A DNA stretch of 64,000 nucleotides from NCBI GenBank assembly GCA_037178625.1, contig CM074128.1, forward strand, positions 868,001 to 932,000, read 5' to 3'. Numbering within the stretch: the first letter of the stretch is position 1; each line of letters starts with the position of its first letter. The notes beneath the pieces are model-generated. The model was not told the DNA's origin. It searched no databases and saw only the letters and a list, made by a program, of their open reading frames with translations. Of the stretch, positions 17,490 to 28,039 are shown piece after piece. Position numbers and translations under genes: made by a program. The DNA is from Skeletonema tropicum (Eukaryota; Bacillariophyta; Thalassiosirophyceae; Thalassiosirales; Thalassiosiraceae).

Positions 17490-20099
17490 ATGTCATCTTC
17501 GTCTGCAAAGTCCAACATCCGTGCGAGGATGAAAAAAAGAGCAGCAGGAACGGCTCCGAGTTCTTCATCGGCACAGGGACCATGTGAACATCCTACTGTT
17601 GTCGGCGGCTTGTGTGTTGTTTGCGGCGCAGACACAAGAACAGCGAATAAATCGGGCGGGGAATGGCTCAGTACGCGCAGGAGCAGTGCAGCATCCATTA
17701 TGCCAAAACCGATACCACCAAAAGAGCCGCTGCACGTGCCTAGAAAAGTCCCTCGGAAAGCAAATGCAGACATTCGGCAGCAGCAAATATTAGAGAAACA
17801 AAAGAATATCGCCAATTCATTGGCATCAGCTGCTAGCTTGGATGAAGAAATGGCAGCGATCGATATGAAATCACTCTCCCTTCCAAAAAAGTCAGCAGCT
17901 GCTCCTCCAGCACCAGTAGTCCAGAAGCCAGTTACAAAGAAGCCAGTGGCACCTACTTCTAGATCGTTATCATCACTTCTTTCTGGAGCCATGGCAACGC
18001 AGAAGATGCAACAAGGGCAGAACACAGCATCATCAATTAATAATAATAATTCTCGGGGCGTGCCACGACAGAAAACGATTGCAAAGTACTCGACCAATCA
18101 ATCACAATTCAAGTCGTCTGATCCAAACATGACACAAATGACTGTTTCGGGGGGAATCACCCTCACTGTTTCTGAATCGGAGGCCAAGGCAATATCTGCT
18201 GCGTCTGCGAAAAAGCTGACGGAAGAGAAGAAACTGTGCCTTGTTTTAGATTTGGATCACACATTGCTGCATGCAACGGATGACTATCGTGCCAGCAGAT
18301 TTGTTGCAGATGAGATTATCGTAAGTGATACTGACGATGAAAAGAAGCTTGATGATCACAATGCAAGTCCGAAAACTATGAAAAACGATCAAAAACGTGA
18401 CGATGTTCGTACCATCCTGCTGCCCATGGAACTACCTCCGGAACAACAACGTCAGTATGTGCAGCAAAAGCATCAGCAACAAGAGCAACAACAAATTAAA
18501 CCCTTTGAAGTGGATCCGTTACCGCTACAGAACAAGAATAATACTTCAGTCATCATCATGCGACACTATATCAAACTACGGCCTCATCTCAAAGAATTCT
18601 TGACACAAATTCAATCTACCTATCAGTTATCAGTCTACACTGCTGGAACTCGTGCATACGCGGAACAAGTTGCTATAATGATATGTCGACATTTGGTGGG
18701 TGCTACTCTAGATGAGGAGGGACTTAATACATTGCGTGGTAAGCTCAGGGAGAAGGACGACGAATGCCGACGATATCAGAATTTTGTTGCGAGGCAGAAA
18801 CAATTGGAGCTAGCTAACGAACGGAGTAAGGCGATGGATTCAGATAAAGCAAACTCGAAAGGTGCAACAAAGGCAGTCAAGTTCGACCACTCAAAGGAGG
18901 AAGATGAAGCTAGAAAAGAGACCATTGATCTGATAATGATAGATGACTCTGACGACGATGGAAACGATGGTGAGCGCTCATCATCTATCAAACGAAGCGC
19001 TGGCAACATAAATAACGATATCCCTCGAAAGAAGAAAAAGTCTGTCAATTTCGGGAGCTTGCCAGCCCCAGATCCACCATTAATGGAAGCAGCTGCCACA
19101 GCTAAAGTTGGTAGCAAGATGGATGATCCAACAGAAGAGAGGGACCGATTGCGGGTTCTGCTTGATGATGCGGAAAAATTGGAGGTCAAAGCTGTGCAAC
19201 TTCGGAGGAAATTGTTTGGATCTAGAATCGTGTCGAGAACGGACGTTGGTGATTTAGGCAAAGATGTAAAAAGCTTGAAGCGAGTTTTCCCTTGTGGTGG
19301 GGTCATGGCAGCAATTTTAGATGATCGAGAAGACGTTTGGGCTAATGCGAAGAACAATGATACAGGCCGGCCTGGTGAGCCTCCTGACAATTTACTTCTT
19401 GTGAAGCCATATCATTGGAAGCCATTTCAGGGTTACGCCGATGTGAACAATGCATCAGGGCAGGACTTATCGGAAAGTGATGGCAAGAAGCAAGATGGAA
19501 AAAGTGATGGTAACGACGATGATCAGATGCTCTTATGGACGGCTGATATCTTGCGTCGCCTGCATGAACGCTATTACTCTGCACCTGCGTCTGTCGAAAA
19601 GTCTGTACCGGACTTGCTGCGCTCTATGCGAAGAGAAACATTACGTCGACACCCAAGTGTAAAAGTGGTGTTGAGTGGGTTGATTCCAATTCACAAACAA
19701 AACAAACAAAGCCACATTCGACCACCAATTGTAAGATATGCTGAGGAACTCGGTGCAGAAGTCTTGCCTGACGTTACACAGGGTGTGACACACGTCGTTG
19801 CCGCAAGAGACGGCTCGTCAAAGATTCATCGGGCAAGGAAGGAACATCCTGGTTGCTACATTGTCCACACGGCTTGGCTGATGGAATGTTACTGGAGTAT
19901 TTCTCGTCGCGATGAAATTGCACATCACATGGGCGCCTTACCAAAGCAGCCGACGCAACCTTTACTTCCGCCATCAACAGCAGTGACCACGAAGAAGGAT
20001 GGTCTTTTGTTGGGAAGTGGTGATGAGGAGTCAGACTTCGACGAAGTAGAAGATGACGACTTCGCCGCTGCATTAGAAAATGACATGATGAATCTTTGA
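17490..20099 (+). CDS. FCP1: RNA polymerase II CTD phosphatase FCP1-like (FCPH + BRCT)
   Basis: 869 aa. Near the N-terminus a Cys/His cluster (CEHPTVVGGLCVVCGAD) matches the FCP1-specific segment. The phosphatase signature DLDHTLLHATDD has nucleophile Asp254 and Asp256 in DxDxT; the HAD fold continues with IKLRPHLKEFL, LSVYTAGTRAYAEQVA, and after a long acidic insertion AAILDDREDVWANAKNN, which supplies the DDR motif IV. A BRCT domain sits near residues 715-805 (HPSVKVVLSGLIPI, VTHVVAARDGSSK, YIVHTAWLMECYWS). The tail is acidic (DEEESDFDEVEDDDF-like). FCP1 dephosphorylates Ser2 of the Pol II CTD to recycle polymerase. The insertion between catalytic halves (about residues 425-610) is larger than usual and low in complexity. 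Confidence 0.88.
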   Translation: MSSSSAKSNIRARMKKRAAGTAPSSSSAQGPCEHPTVVGGLCVVCGADTRTANKSGGEWLSTRRSSAASIMPKPIPPKEPLHVPRKVPRKANADIRQQQILEKQKNIANSLASAASLDEEMAAIDMKSLSLPKKSAAAPPAPVVQKPVTKKPVAPTSRSLSSLLSGAMATQKMQQGQNTASSINNNNSRGVPRQKTIAKYSTNQSQFKSSDPNMTQMTVSGGITLTVSESEAKAISAASAKKLTEEKKLCLVLDLDHTLLHATDDYRASRFVADEIIVSDTDDEKKLDDHNASPKTMKNDQKRDDVRTILLPMELPPEQQRQYVQQKHQQQEQQQIKPFEVDPLPLQNKNNTSVIIMRHYIKLRPHLKEFLTQIQSTYQLSVYTAGTRAYAEQVAIMICRHLVGATLDEEGLNTLRGKLREKDDECRRYQNFVARQKQLELANERSKAMDSDKANSKGATKAVKFDHSKEEDEARKETIDLIMIDDSDDDGNDGERSSSIKRSAGNINNDIPRKKKKSVNFGSLPAPDPPLMEAAATAKVGSKMDDPTEERDRLRVLLDDAEKLEVKAVQLRRKLFGSRIVSRTDVGDLGKDVKSLKRVFPCGGVMAAILDDREDVWANAKNNDTGRPGEPPDNLLLVKPYHWKPFQGYADVNNASGQDLSESDGKKQDGKSDGNDDDQMLLWTADILRRLHERYYSAPASVEKSVPDLLRSMRRETLRRHPSVKVVLSGLIPIHKQNKQSHIRPPIVRYAEELGAEVLPDVTQGVTHVVAARDGSSKIHRARKEHPGCYIVHTAWLMECYWSISRRDEIAHHMGALPKQPTQPLLPPSTAVTTKKDGLLLGSGDEESDFDEVEDDDFAAALENDMMNL

Positions 20100-20476
20100 A
20101 GCAAACAAATCCAATTATTAAATAGTTTAGACTGACTTAGTGACTAAAATAAAGTTTTCAAAGAAGGACTTTCGAAGTCAAAGTAAAAAAGCCACCGCCA
20201 GGACACTTCTATATAGGTACCCCTGTCAATCTTTCATTTCGTCCCTGTTCAAAAACAACCCGCAGGTATATGCCGTAGAGCCCCGATGTATCAACTCCAT
20301 CTTCTTGTTGATAAAGGGCTAAATGACATAATAATGCAACTGTCATTCAAACTGACTACACAGGCGCCGTTTCGCTCGAATTGATCTTGAGTAGAAAGAG
20401 ATTCCCAAAATCAAAATGGTACATCTCAATATGTCAAGCTCGTTTCATTTATCAAACCTGGTGTAGTAGGCCACCC
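20100..20476. other. Convergent intergenic spacer
   Basis: About 380 bp between FCP1 and the UPF3-like gene stops; no recognisable element. Confidence 0.5.
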
Positions 20477-22645
20477 TCATCCTCCAAATCCAGTGCCAGC
20501 CTTTTGAAGAAGCGTCGGAGGCGCCCTAGCAGCAGCAGCCTTCGCCTTCTTCCTCCTCTCACTCCTCCTATTCTTATCCTTTTCCTTCTTCTTCTTGGAC
20601 TTTTCCTTCTTTTTCAATGCCTCCTGCGCCGATCGCGCAGCTTCACGTGCCTTTGCCGCCGCGGCCTTGGCATCTGCCTTTTTCTTTGCCTCCTCATCCT
20701 TCTTCTTGCGAATGTCCATAACAATGGCGGATAGAGGACGGCCCTCCTCGTCAACTGCCACTGATTCTTCTTTCTTCGCTGTTTCATCATCACCAGGATT
20801 GTTGGATGGGTATGCTCCATCATTCTGCCAAAACTGCATGAAAGTTTTGTAATCCTCCGAATTTTCAATTGTGGAATCATACCGATCTTCACGAGATTTG
20901 AACCGTTCACGCCCCTTCTTGTTGGAAGAGGCAGCGTTGGTCTTTGCTTTTTCAGACTCCGCAATCACATCTTGCAATGAAGCACCTGCCAATAGAGATC
21001 CAATCATTGGATTTTGACGTGATTTCCAAGTTTTTTGTGATGGTGACTCAAAGATTTCCCAAGGACGGTTGTTGTCAATGCCACGAGTGTTCAGAGTCCT
21101 TGCACCAATTTTCATTGCCTCAATGGTACGATTAATGAGAATACGACTACGTGCCAAAGCACGTGAGCGTTCCGAAGATGTCAAAAGAGGAAAGTTGGGA
21201 ATCTGTGGAGTAGCAGCTTTGACAGTAGTGGATGGTGACGGCTTCTTTGATTTTTTGTCATCATTGTCATTCTTCTCGGCCGATGATTTTTTGTCCGTTT
21301 CCATCTCCTTGTTCGACTCATCCGCATTCTTCATTGACTCATTCGTCATCGTATGTTTCTTTACCACCAACTTTCCAGCATCACGACACAATTCTTGAAA
21401 CAATAAGCATGGATCAGGAGGGTACAATACCAATTGGACCTTTGCACCAATCTCTCCACGACGCTTTGATTTCTTAACGGGCGTTACTGACAAGATTCGC
21501 ACACGAATTGCAGGAATTTTGTTGTTGTTATTGGATTTTTGGTTGTTGATTTTGTTGTCGGATGTAGTCAACTTTTCCATGCCTTTTGTGACACTTTCCA
21601 CCGATGATGGTTTTGCATCACCACCACCGTCAGCAGCAGCAGTAATTTCTCCTGATGTTGCCCCAGTCTTTTCATCCTCCTCCACAGCACCACTCTCACC
21701 ATCCTCCTCCTTCTTCTTCAAACGCTCCGCCTGAATCTTCTCCGCAAGCATACAATCCACCGCACTCTCCTCCTCCAACACAACACGCCCACCCACATAG
21801 GGAATATATTGCTTTCCACACTCTTGCATCATTTTGGACATGGCCGCGTCAATCATGGAATTGATGGATGTGAATGCCGCCTTGTTCAGTTCGGATACGA
21901 TTGGTGCAGCCGAGGGCAATACCGTTTGTCGATTATTGGATGGTGGTGGTGAGGGTTTATCTTTGTAAACTCCAGATGCAAATGCGCGAATGGATGATGA
22001 TGAATCTGACCCCTTCTCAGACGCAGCAGTAGATGAAGACACCTCTGCAGCAAAAATACTCTTGTGTTGTTCAAATTCTTCTTTTTCCAATTGCCATGCC
22101 ATCATGTACGCACTACTTTCGGCTACTGCTGCTGCCGCACTATTGGTAGTATCATTATCCTCTAATGATGATGATGAAGGGAAGGTGCCCTCCAAAAATG
22201 TTCGAATGGAATCCACCACTCCCTCCACAGTACCATGCTTACTCGCATTGCCAATATTGCGTAGAGTTACCTTGACATGGGGTAGTTGTAATGGAGAAGT
22301 GGCACTTTTGTTCATGCGAGCCGAGGAGGAGGAGGATTCACCACCACCTCCACCTCCTCCACGGCCTCCACCACCTCGTTTTCGTCCCTTGTTGCCGCCT
22401 CTTCCGCCACCCCCGCCACCGCCGCCGCCACCACCAGATGATGATGGCGGAGCATTGGTAGTTGATGCCGTAGTAGTGGTACTTCCGGGATCTTTTTTGG
22501 CGGCAGGAGGAGGAGGAGGAGCATCTTTAGTATTATCCTTATTATTACCTCCACCACCACCACCACCTCGTTTGCGACGTCTTCGTTTGGTGGAGGATGT
22601 ACCTCCGCCGCCGCCCCCTCCCGTAGGAGGGCCGTTGTCTGCCAT
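20477..22645 (-). CDS. Gly-rich UPF3/Smg4-like protein
   Basis: 722 aa from the ATG at 22645, which sits in an ACCGCCATGG context; a longer frame adds 68 residues (ATG at 22849). The first 110 residues are poly-Gly with Lys/Arg clusters. PHVKVTLRNI resembles the first strand of the UPF3 RRM-like domain. The region DSTIENSEDYKTFMQFW resembles UPF3 TIDDDPEYRKFLE, and the C-terminus is a long charged helix (KKKDEEAKKKADAKAAA ... KKKEKSKKKKEK). UPF3 links exon-junction complexes or terminating ribosomes to UPF2 in nonsense-mediated decay. Similarity is weak between these blocks, with long insertions, so family assignment is tentative. The mirrored Pro-rich frame on the other strand is a shadow. 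Confidence 0.5.
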   Translation of the reverse strand: MADNGPPTGGGGGGGTSSTKRRRRKRGGGGGGGNNKDNTKDAPPPPPAAKKDPGSTTTTASTTNAPPSSSGGGGGGGGGGGRGGNKGRKRGGGGRGGGGGGGESSSSSARMNKSATSPLQLPHVKVTLRNIGNASKHGTVEGVVDSIRTFLEGTFPSSSSLEDNDTTNSAAAAVAESSAYMMAWQLEKEEFEQHKSIFAAEVSSSTAASEKGSDSSSSIRAFASGVYKDKPSPPPSNNRQTVLPSAAPIVSELNKAAFTSINSMIDAAMSKMMQECGKQYIPYVGGRVVLEEESAVDCMLAEKIQAERLKKKEEDGESGAVEEDEKTGATSGEITAAADGGGDAKPSSVESVTKGMEKLTTSDNKINNQKSNNNNKIPAIRVRILSVTPVKKSKRRGEIGAKVQLVLYPPDPCLLFQELCRDAGKLVVKKHTMTNESMKNADESNKEMETDKKSSAEKNDNDDKKSKKPSPSTTVKAATPQIPNFPLLTSSERSRALARSRILINRTIEAMKIGARTLNTRGIDNNRPWEIFESPSQKTWKSRQNPMIGSLLAGASLQDVIAESEKAKTNAASSNKKGRERFKSREDRYDSTIENSEDYKTFMQFWQNDGAYPSNNPGDDETAKKEESVAVDEEGRPLSAIVMDIRKKKDEEAKKKADAKAAAAKAREAARSAQEALKKKEKSKKKKEKDKNRRSERRKKAKAAAARAPPTLLQKAGTGFGG

Positions 22646-22999
22646 GGCGGTTGATTGATTGATTGCGATTTTTGTGGCTGGCGATGAGATAGATGCGAGA
22701 TTCGAATTTGTCAAGCTGGATGGGGTCTGAAATGAGGGCTGAATAAGGGCAAAAGTAGGAAATCTTGCAGTTGTCCGCATTACCGGGGTGATACTGAATT
22801 TAAAGACCTCAATCCAGGCCTCCACAGTCATCAACGCGAAACGCGACATAAAGAAAAAGGACGCGTGGCTTTTCTATTCAACATTCAACCAAGAACAGCA
22901 TATGTGAATCACGTGGGTGGCTTCTGTAAGTATGGTAGGCCCGATGCAATTGAGCTTGTAACATTACTCTATATTGAAAGCTCCTCCTCTTAATTTGCA
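22646..22999. promoter_or_regulatory. Divergent promoter region (UPF3-like / TOM1-like)
   Basis: About 350 bp between two divergent start codons. The N-terminal extension of the UPF3-like frame covers the first 200 bp; otherwise no distinct element is visible. Confidence 0.35.
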
Positions 23000-24226
23000 A
23001 TGGATGGTGGTGTTAGTGACAGTGATGCCGCCGAGGCGGAAGCCTTATACACGGCCGAATCTCGGATCTATGCACAACATTATCAAGACTACTATGATGT
23101 ACACACAACAACAACAACGACGACGACACTAGACCCATCATCCGTTGCCGGTCCAACCTTATCATTCCGCATCTCAGGTATAGTCGGCCTCTGTATAACT
23201 GGTATCCTATGGATTATCGTCTCCTGGAGACTTATATACCATTATTCCGGATGGTGGGGTAAATGTTGCAAGAAAAGAGAACAGCAGCAGCAACAGCAAC
23301 ATCCTAATAATAATACTGGACAAGAAATCCTTGGGGAAGAACCAGATGCAGATATAGTCATAAGTCACCTTCGTACGGATGGATTCACCATGAAACGATT
23401 GCTTCACATTATGCTTTGGACGACCATGATCGTTCAGGGGGTGGGGTATGCAGATATGGTGGGGACGAATGTTTCGAACAAACTGAATTACACATTGTTG
23501 GATATAGTTGGACGGGGAGTATTCGAGTTTACAACCTTTGTGATTGGAACGATACACTGGTTTAAAGCGACGGCCAAGGCAAGAGCTGGTGCATCAGAGA
23601 AACAAGTGATGTTCACACTGCTTCCTTCAATTTTGATTCTTGCAAACATCGCTGTAATCTTGTGCTCAATCTTTGAAGCAGTTGTGCTGCTTGCTGGAGA
23701 CTCAGAGGACATTCACGACTTTCGATCCACTTCCAAAATCCATAGAATTAGTCTCATTGTCGAATCATCAGGTTGGGGAGTTCATGCCCTTGTGGTGTCC
23801 TTTCTGGGACGCATGGTGTACAAACGAATTGCGTCACTCCCAACGTTCAGTCAAGTTAGATCAAGAGCCAAGCGAAATATCATCACCAAAATGATCATCC
23901 CCATCATCTTTTGTGCACTTTCCTACGCTCTTCGATCAGGATGGATGGCAGCTGATTTTGCAAGTCGGATTTTACGACCGGACAGCACCTTTGAGTCGGG
24001 ATTGGGATGGTGGATTGGAAACTGCTGGATCCCAACGATAATCCCCTCAATGATGTTACTCTACTCTATCCGGAAGCGAGATAGAGAGCCGGGTATGATC
24101 GATGGTGTTTCTGAAACGTTGCTACAGCGGATTAATGATGCGGAACCTCAAGATTATGATGATCCTTTCCAATCCTTTCATACTCTTATTATTGAGGATG
24201 AAAATGCAACTATCGGGAGTGGTTAG
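23000..24226 (+). CDS. Seven-transmembrane protein, THH1/TOM1/TOM3-like
   Basis: 408 aa. An acidic, Tyr-rich N-terminus with a poly-Thr run precedes seven predicted helices: SGIVGLCITGILWIIVSW; LLHIMLWTTMIVQGVGY; GRGVFEFTTFVIGTIHW; LPSILILANIAVILCSIF; ESSGWGVHALVVSFLG; IIPIIFCALSYALRSGW; GNCWIPTIIPSMMLLYS. The last helix with WIPTIIPSMMLLYSIRKR resembles the end of the plant TOM1/THH1 (DUF1084) family, which are tonoplast proteins used by tobamovirus replication; a GPCR-like fold is also possible. A poly-Gln run lies in the loop after helix 1. Cellular role unknown. Intronless. Confidence 0.55.
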   Translation: MDGGVSDSDAAEAEALYTAESRIYAQHYQDYYDVHTTTTTTTTLDPSSVAGPTLSFRISGIVGLCITGILWIIVSWRLIYHYSGWWGKCCKKREQQQQQQHPNNNTGQEILGEEPDADIVISHLRTDGFTMKRLLHIMLWTTMIVQGVGYADMVGTNVSNKLNYTLLDIVGRGVFEFTTFVIGTIHWFKATAKARAGASEKQVMFTLLPSILILANIAVILCSIFEAVVLLAGDSEDIHDFRSTSKIHRISLIVESSGWGVHALVVSFLGRMVYKRIASLPTFSQVRSRAKRNIITKMIIPIIFCALSYALRSGWMAADFASRILRPDSTFESGLGWWIGNCWIPTIIPSMMLLYSIRKRDREPGMIDGVSETLLQRINDAEPQDYDDPFQSFHTLIIEDENATIGSG

Positions 24227-24372
24227 TAAACGAGAGTTCTATTGATTGTAAATTAGTATAATACATAAATTATATCTCAAGCAATACAGTTATGAGTGGA
24301 AGACTCCTATGATATACCAGTATTGCAGGAGACAATCAACATAAAAGCACACACTTTGATGGAAAGAAATCA

Positions 24373-25269
24373 TTACTCTAGCACAGTGTACCCGCCGCCT
24401 TGTTCATCATCATCCATTGTCTCATCGAGATCCCTCTTTCTCTTCGCCGCCTCCTCTCTGGTTTTGTGCCTTCTGACCTTCAACTTCATTTCATCATCAA
24501 CTTCCACCTGGCTCAAGGACAAAGTATTATTCGAGCACCCTGGAATTGGACACTTTGTCTTCCTTGTACTAAACAACTGATTCAATCCCTTTCGATCATA
24601 CGTGTGCCCACACACTTTATTCCTAACAGGATCCTCAAAGAACATACCAGTAATAGGACACTTCAATGCGTGAATATCATCTGAGCCCACATTATTGACA
24701 ATTTCTAAATCGTCATCATCATTGCGTGATCTCTTCTTCACCTTCTCTCCAAGTGCCTCTTTTAACTCAGTAACCATTTCATGATCGTCGATGGACACGT
24801 AGTTTGGATCACTCTCTTTACTTTGACGAACTGTCTCCATGGCTTCTTGAATTGAACGTTCATAATCGGGGGCCTCGTCAGCACCATCAGCAGCCTCTTC
24901 TCCATCACCACCACCGGCAGCAGCTGCACTACTTTGATTCTGACGCTGGATATCATCACGGACATTCTTCACCGCCTCAACAAAATTTTCGATCTCATTC
25001 CACTGCTTTGCATTACCCTCAGCAATTGCCTTGAGGCGATTGCGTTGTGCTAATAAAAAGCTCTCCGCGTTGTCAGGGTCCGCTTCCATCAAGAAGCTTT
25101 CAATGTCGCCTCCTTCGGTGAGCATTTCTGCCGCCATTTTGGTACGGGAATGCAAGCTTTTCACGTACTTCTTATACCCATCTTCCTTGTTGATGGCCAT
25201 ATCGGCGTAGTGGATGGCTCCGCCTCCATCGCCGTGGCTTGTTCGATTGTTATTGCGTCCTCTCGCCAT
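24373..25269 (-). CDS. NSMCE2: E3 SUMO ligase NSE2/MMS21-like (SP-RING)
   Basis: 298 aa. The C-terminal third holds an SP-RING: LKCPITGMFFEDPVRNKVCGHTY (Cys...Cys-Gly-His) followed by KTKCPIPGCSNNTLSLSQVEVD. The HALKCPITG start and the PIPGC second half match NSE2 rather than PIAS-type ligases. The N-terminal part is helical (residues 30-115), as expected for the segment that docks on SMC5. NSE2 sumoylates proteins in DNA repair as part of SMC5/6. The frame runs from an ATG at 25269 with good purine context. The upstream region runs into the large inverted repeat at 25380. Confidence 0.82.
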   Translation of the reverse strand: MARGRNNNRTSHGDGGGAIHYADMAINKEDGYKKYVKSLHSRTKMAAEMLTEGGDIESFLMEADPDNAESFLLAQRNRLKAIAEGNAKQWNEIENFVEAVKNVRDDIQRQNQSSAAAAGGGDGEEAADGADEAPDYERSIQEAMETVRQSKESDPNYVSIDDHEMVTELKEALGEKVKKRSRNDDDDLEIVNNVGSDDIHALKCPITGMFFEDPVRNKVCGHTYDRKGLNQLFSTRKTKCPIPGCSNNTLSLSQVEVDDEMKLKVRRHKTREEAAKRKRDLDETMDDDEQGGGYTVLE

Positions 25270-25379
25270 GGTTCATGTGTATGTACCGAAAAAAATGTCA
25301 TTGAAATTTTTTGAAAGTGTTGGTTGAATGTTGAATGCGAGAGAATGCGAGTCGTTGATAGGATTCCCGGTTCTCCTGT

Positions 25380-25960
25380 CCTTTCCACGGCAGCCCACTT
25401 TCTCTTCTCATCCCTCTTTTCCCCGATTCTGTGACTACAGATCGATTTTTTCACAATTTTGTTAGAGCTTTCAGTTAGAGAGCAGCTCTCATGGCCAAAA
25501 TTAATTCTCAGGAAGATGTCTAGTATGCATTTCCAGTACTACCAACCTTTCGTCGACTATATTGTCGACTCTATACATATGTTGGATGGCCGAAAATTCC
25601 AATTCCCCGCTGAGAAATGCATGTGAGAGTACACTGGCTTTTTGCTATGTAAAAAACTTTGGCCATCAGCCATCAAAGCTAGTACCAAGCTAGAGAGCAC
25701 CTTCACATGCATATCTCGACGAAAATATACGCTTTCGACACCTACCAAGCACAGTATACACTCACATAATAGTCACCTAAAGGATAGTGTCTCGGGGCTA
25801 CCATGTAAACCACTTCCCTGAAACTTAATTTTCGCCTTGAGAGCTGCTCTCTAAACCAAAATCTCTAACAAAATTGTGAAAAAATCGAGTTGCATCCACA
25901 GAATCAGGGAAAAAGTAGATGAGACTGCTTAGCCCAATGGGCGTGCCCACTGTGGAAAGG
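25380..25960. mobile_element. 581-bp inverted-repeat (MITE-like) element
   Basis: The left arm 25380-25520 and right arm 25816-25960 are imperfect reverse complements. Best blocks: GATTCTGTG, CGATTTTTTCACAATTTT plus GTTAGAG, GAGAGCAGCTCTC and AAAATTAA. The outer ends CCTTTCCAC / GTGGAAAGG also pair. The central loop of about 295 bp is AT-rich and non-coding. No target-site duplication was identified with confidence. It lies 110 bp upstream of the NSE2-like start codon, so it could be part of that promoter. Confidence 0.65.
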
Positions 25961-28039
25961 TCAATACTGCCGGCCGGAAGCCGGAAGTTTACCGTTGGGC
26001 ACTTCCGCGTGAGCATCTTTTTTCGTGTTGCCCCCTTTTTATGACCATTGCCCTCTGCCCCCGAAATAATCGCTAGATGATCGCTAGAAAAACAGTCCAT
26101 GCCCATGCCCCATGCCCTGCCCCCACATGAAAAGTCGGTTTCGACTTGGCAGAAAGTAGTCGTCTTCCTTGCCTTATCTATGATGTGTTGGGATGTGTTG
26201 AGTGCGCCAAGTGGGGTGATAAGGCTGCTAAGTTATTATCAAATCTATTTTTGACGTTTGAATTTAAATATTTTTGATGTTCAGGAAGTACATATGATGT
26301 GTTTTGCAACGTTTTATGCGGTAATAGCCTTCTCTTGGAACAATTCTTCCATGCAAATGTCACTAAGACCTTCCATTGGCGCTGGTTTAGTTGGAAGTCG
26401 CACATATTCTCATGTCGACGCTCTCCTTTGCTATCACCTGCGTTCCAGTTTCATGCTAGCTCCACATCTTGTGTCACTTCTCCTTGCAATACTCAACTTC
26501 CTTCGCTAGACTTATCTTTCGCGTGCCAAAGTCCTTCACAATTGCAATGAACGGCAGTCATGCAGGACTGCGGCTATTCCACTTGTCTTACATCCCTTTC
26601 TGTTAAGCTTTGCAGCAAGCTCTGCAACAAGTATTGTGTCACAGAGGTGCTGTTGCTGGATACGATGAACCTTTCATTACCACTACAACCGTTTGATCCA
26701 AACAACCAATTGGTATCTTCGCCTTGTTATCTTCCTCGACTTCGAAGACCTGCGACAAACAAGCTATCGCAGTTTCGTCGTCTCCTTCCAATGAACTTTT
26801 CTTTCTGCTTTTCTAGAGAGCCGCCAGATAATATCCGTCTGCAATATCGCCTGATCACCAATGTTTCGTTGTGCTTAGCCTTCCTTGCTTTCTTGCTAAC
26901 TTATTTCGTTCATTCAATAAGGAACCCTCCTCCTTTCGATTCTTCCACACGGCAGGATACTCCATTGACATCTTTCACGGCAAGCCGCCTTAAGCCATTG
27001 AGGAATGTTCCGGATTATGGATGGTGGATAGAATAATTGCGCATAGTGTTATGCGGACGTCAGTAACGTTTGTCTTGTAGCCTAATGCCCCAAGTTGCAC
27101 TTGTACCCAGATGTCACAAGTCTGTTGAGGACATGGGTAGATTGCAGGCTCTTTTCACATTTCCTGACGCATTAGCTCGAAGTCGGATCCCCCAGCCGTG
27201 TCGTTGCCCCAAGCAATTTGTGCGGAAGAGATCAAAATCATGTTCACACATTCCTATCTCCATTTCAGACGCCAGTGCGTGTTACAGATTCAGATTCATG
27301 ACGTCACTTCAGTCCACATAAGTAAATTACTCCATAGCTTGTCTACGTGCAACGAACTTCTTCTGTGGCTTCGAAGCGGTAGTGATTAGGCCCACGTTGA
27401 TGTGCTTCTAGGTAAATGTAAATGCGAAGATATTTCTACCACCTATATCGTCGCTCTCGTCAACGAAATCCTCCTCTGTATGTATGCTCTTGCATTCCTT
27501 TGTAATAGACAAGCCAGCAGCCAGCAGGCAAACTCATTCGCTGCCAAGCATATAGTGAAGGCTGATATCATGCATGAACATCGAAAGCAGCGGCAGCAGC
27601 ATATCTAAAGGTCCCTCATTCAAATATATCTGATTTCCACTTTAACGCCACCTATTCCGTGCCATGCGCATCTTCCTTCTTACAATGTTATTCTTCGCTC
27701 ATCGCTCACTGGGAAATAGAACTGTACTTTTCCTCTTCTTTCGATTATTGTTATACTGCTCTCTAACACCATGCCCTTTTGGTAATACCCCACAATTCAA
27801 TCAATATCAATGGCGAGATAGACCCTCTCTTACATGGAACTTCGTCAAATACGACCATCACGGGTCAAGGGTGTAGGTCCGGCCACATCTCTGACCTCTA
27901 TCGGGATGGCACGAGATGATTGCTAACCAAGCCCTGCCTCTATTCTTTCAACTCCGGTCGTATCGTTGCCAATTCTGCCGCCGCATCCATCTTCTTTTTG
28001 TAAGATTCGTCTGCTTTAATGAGGAGGTGATCAATCTCT
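25961..28039. other. Non-coding stretch without supported genes
   Basis: About 2 kb with only short, uncertain frames on the plus strand; the longest, 26560-27036, 158 aa, has one hydrophobic segment and no family resemblance. Composition and lack of conserved motifs suggest intergenic DNA or an old decayed element. Confidence 0.5.

Noticed and set aside
21990..22658. 222-aa plus-strand frame rich in Pro
   Set aside because: It is the mirror of the Gly-rich start of the UPF3-like gene on the minus strand; no family features and pure low complexity.
26560..27036. 158-aa frame with one hydrophobic segment
   Set aside because: No homology signal, no conserved neighbours, surrounded by non-coding DNA; kept only as a note in the gap.
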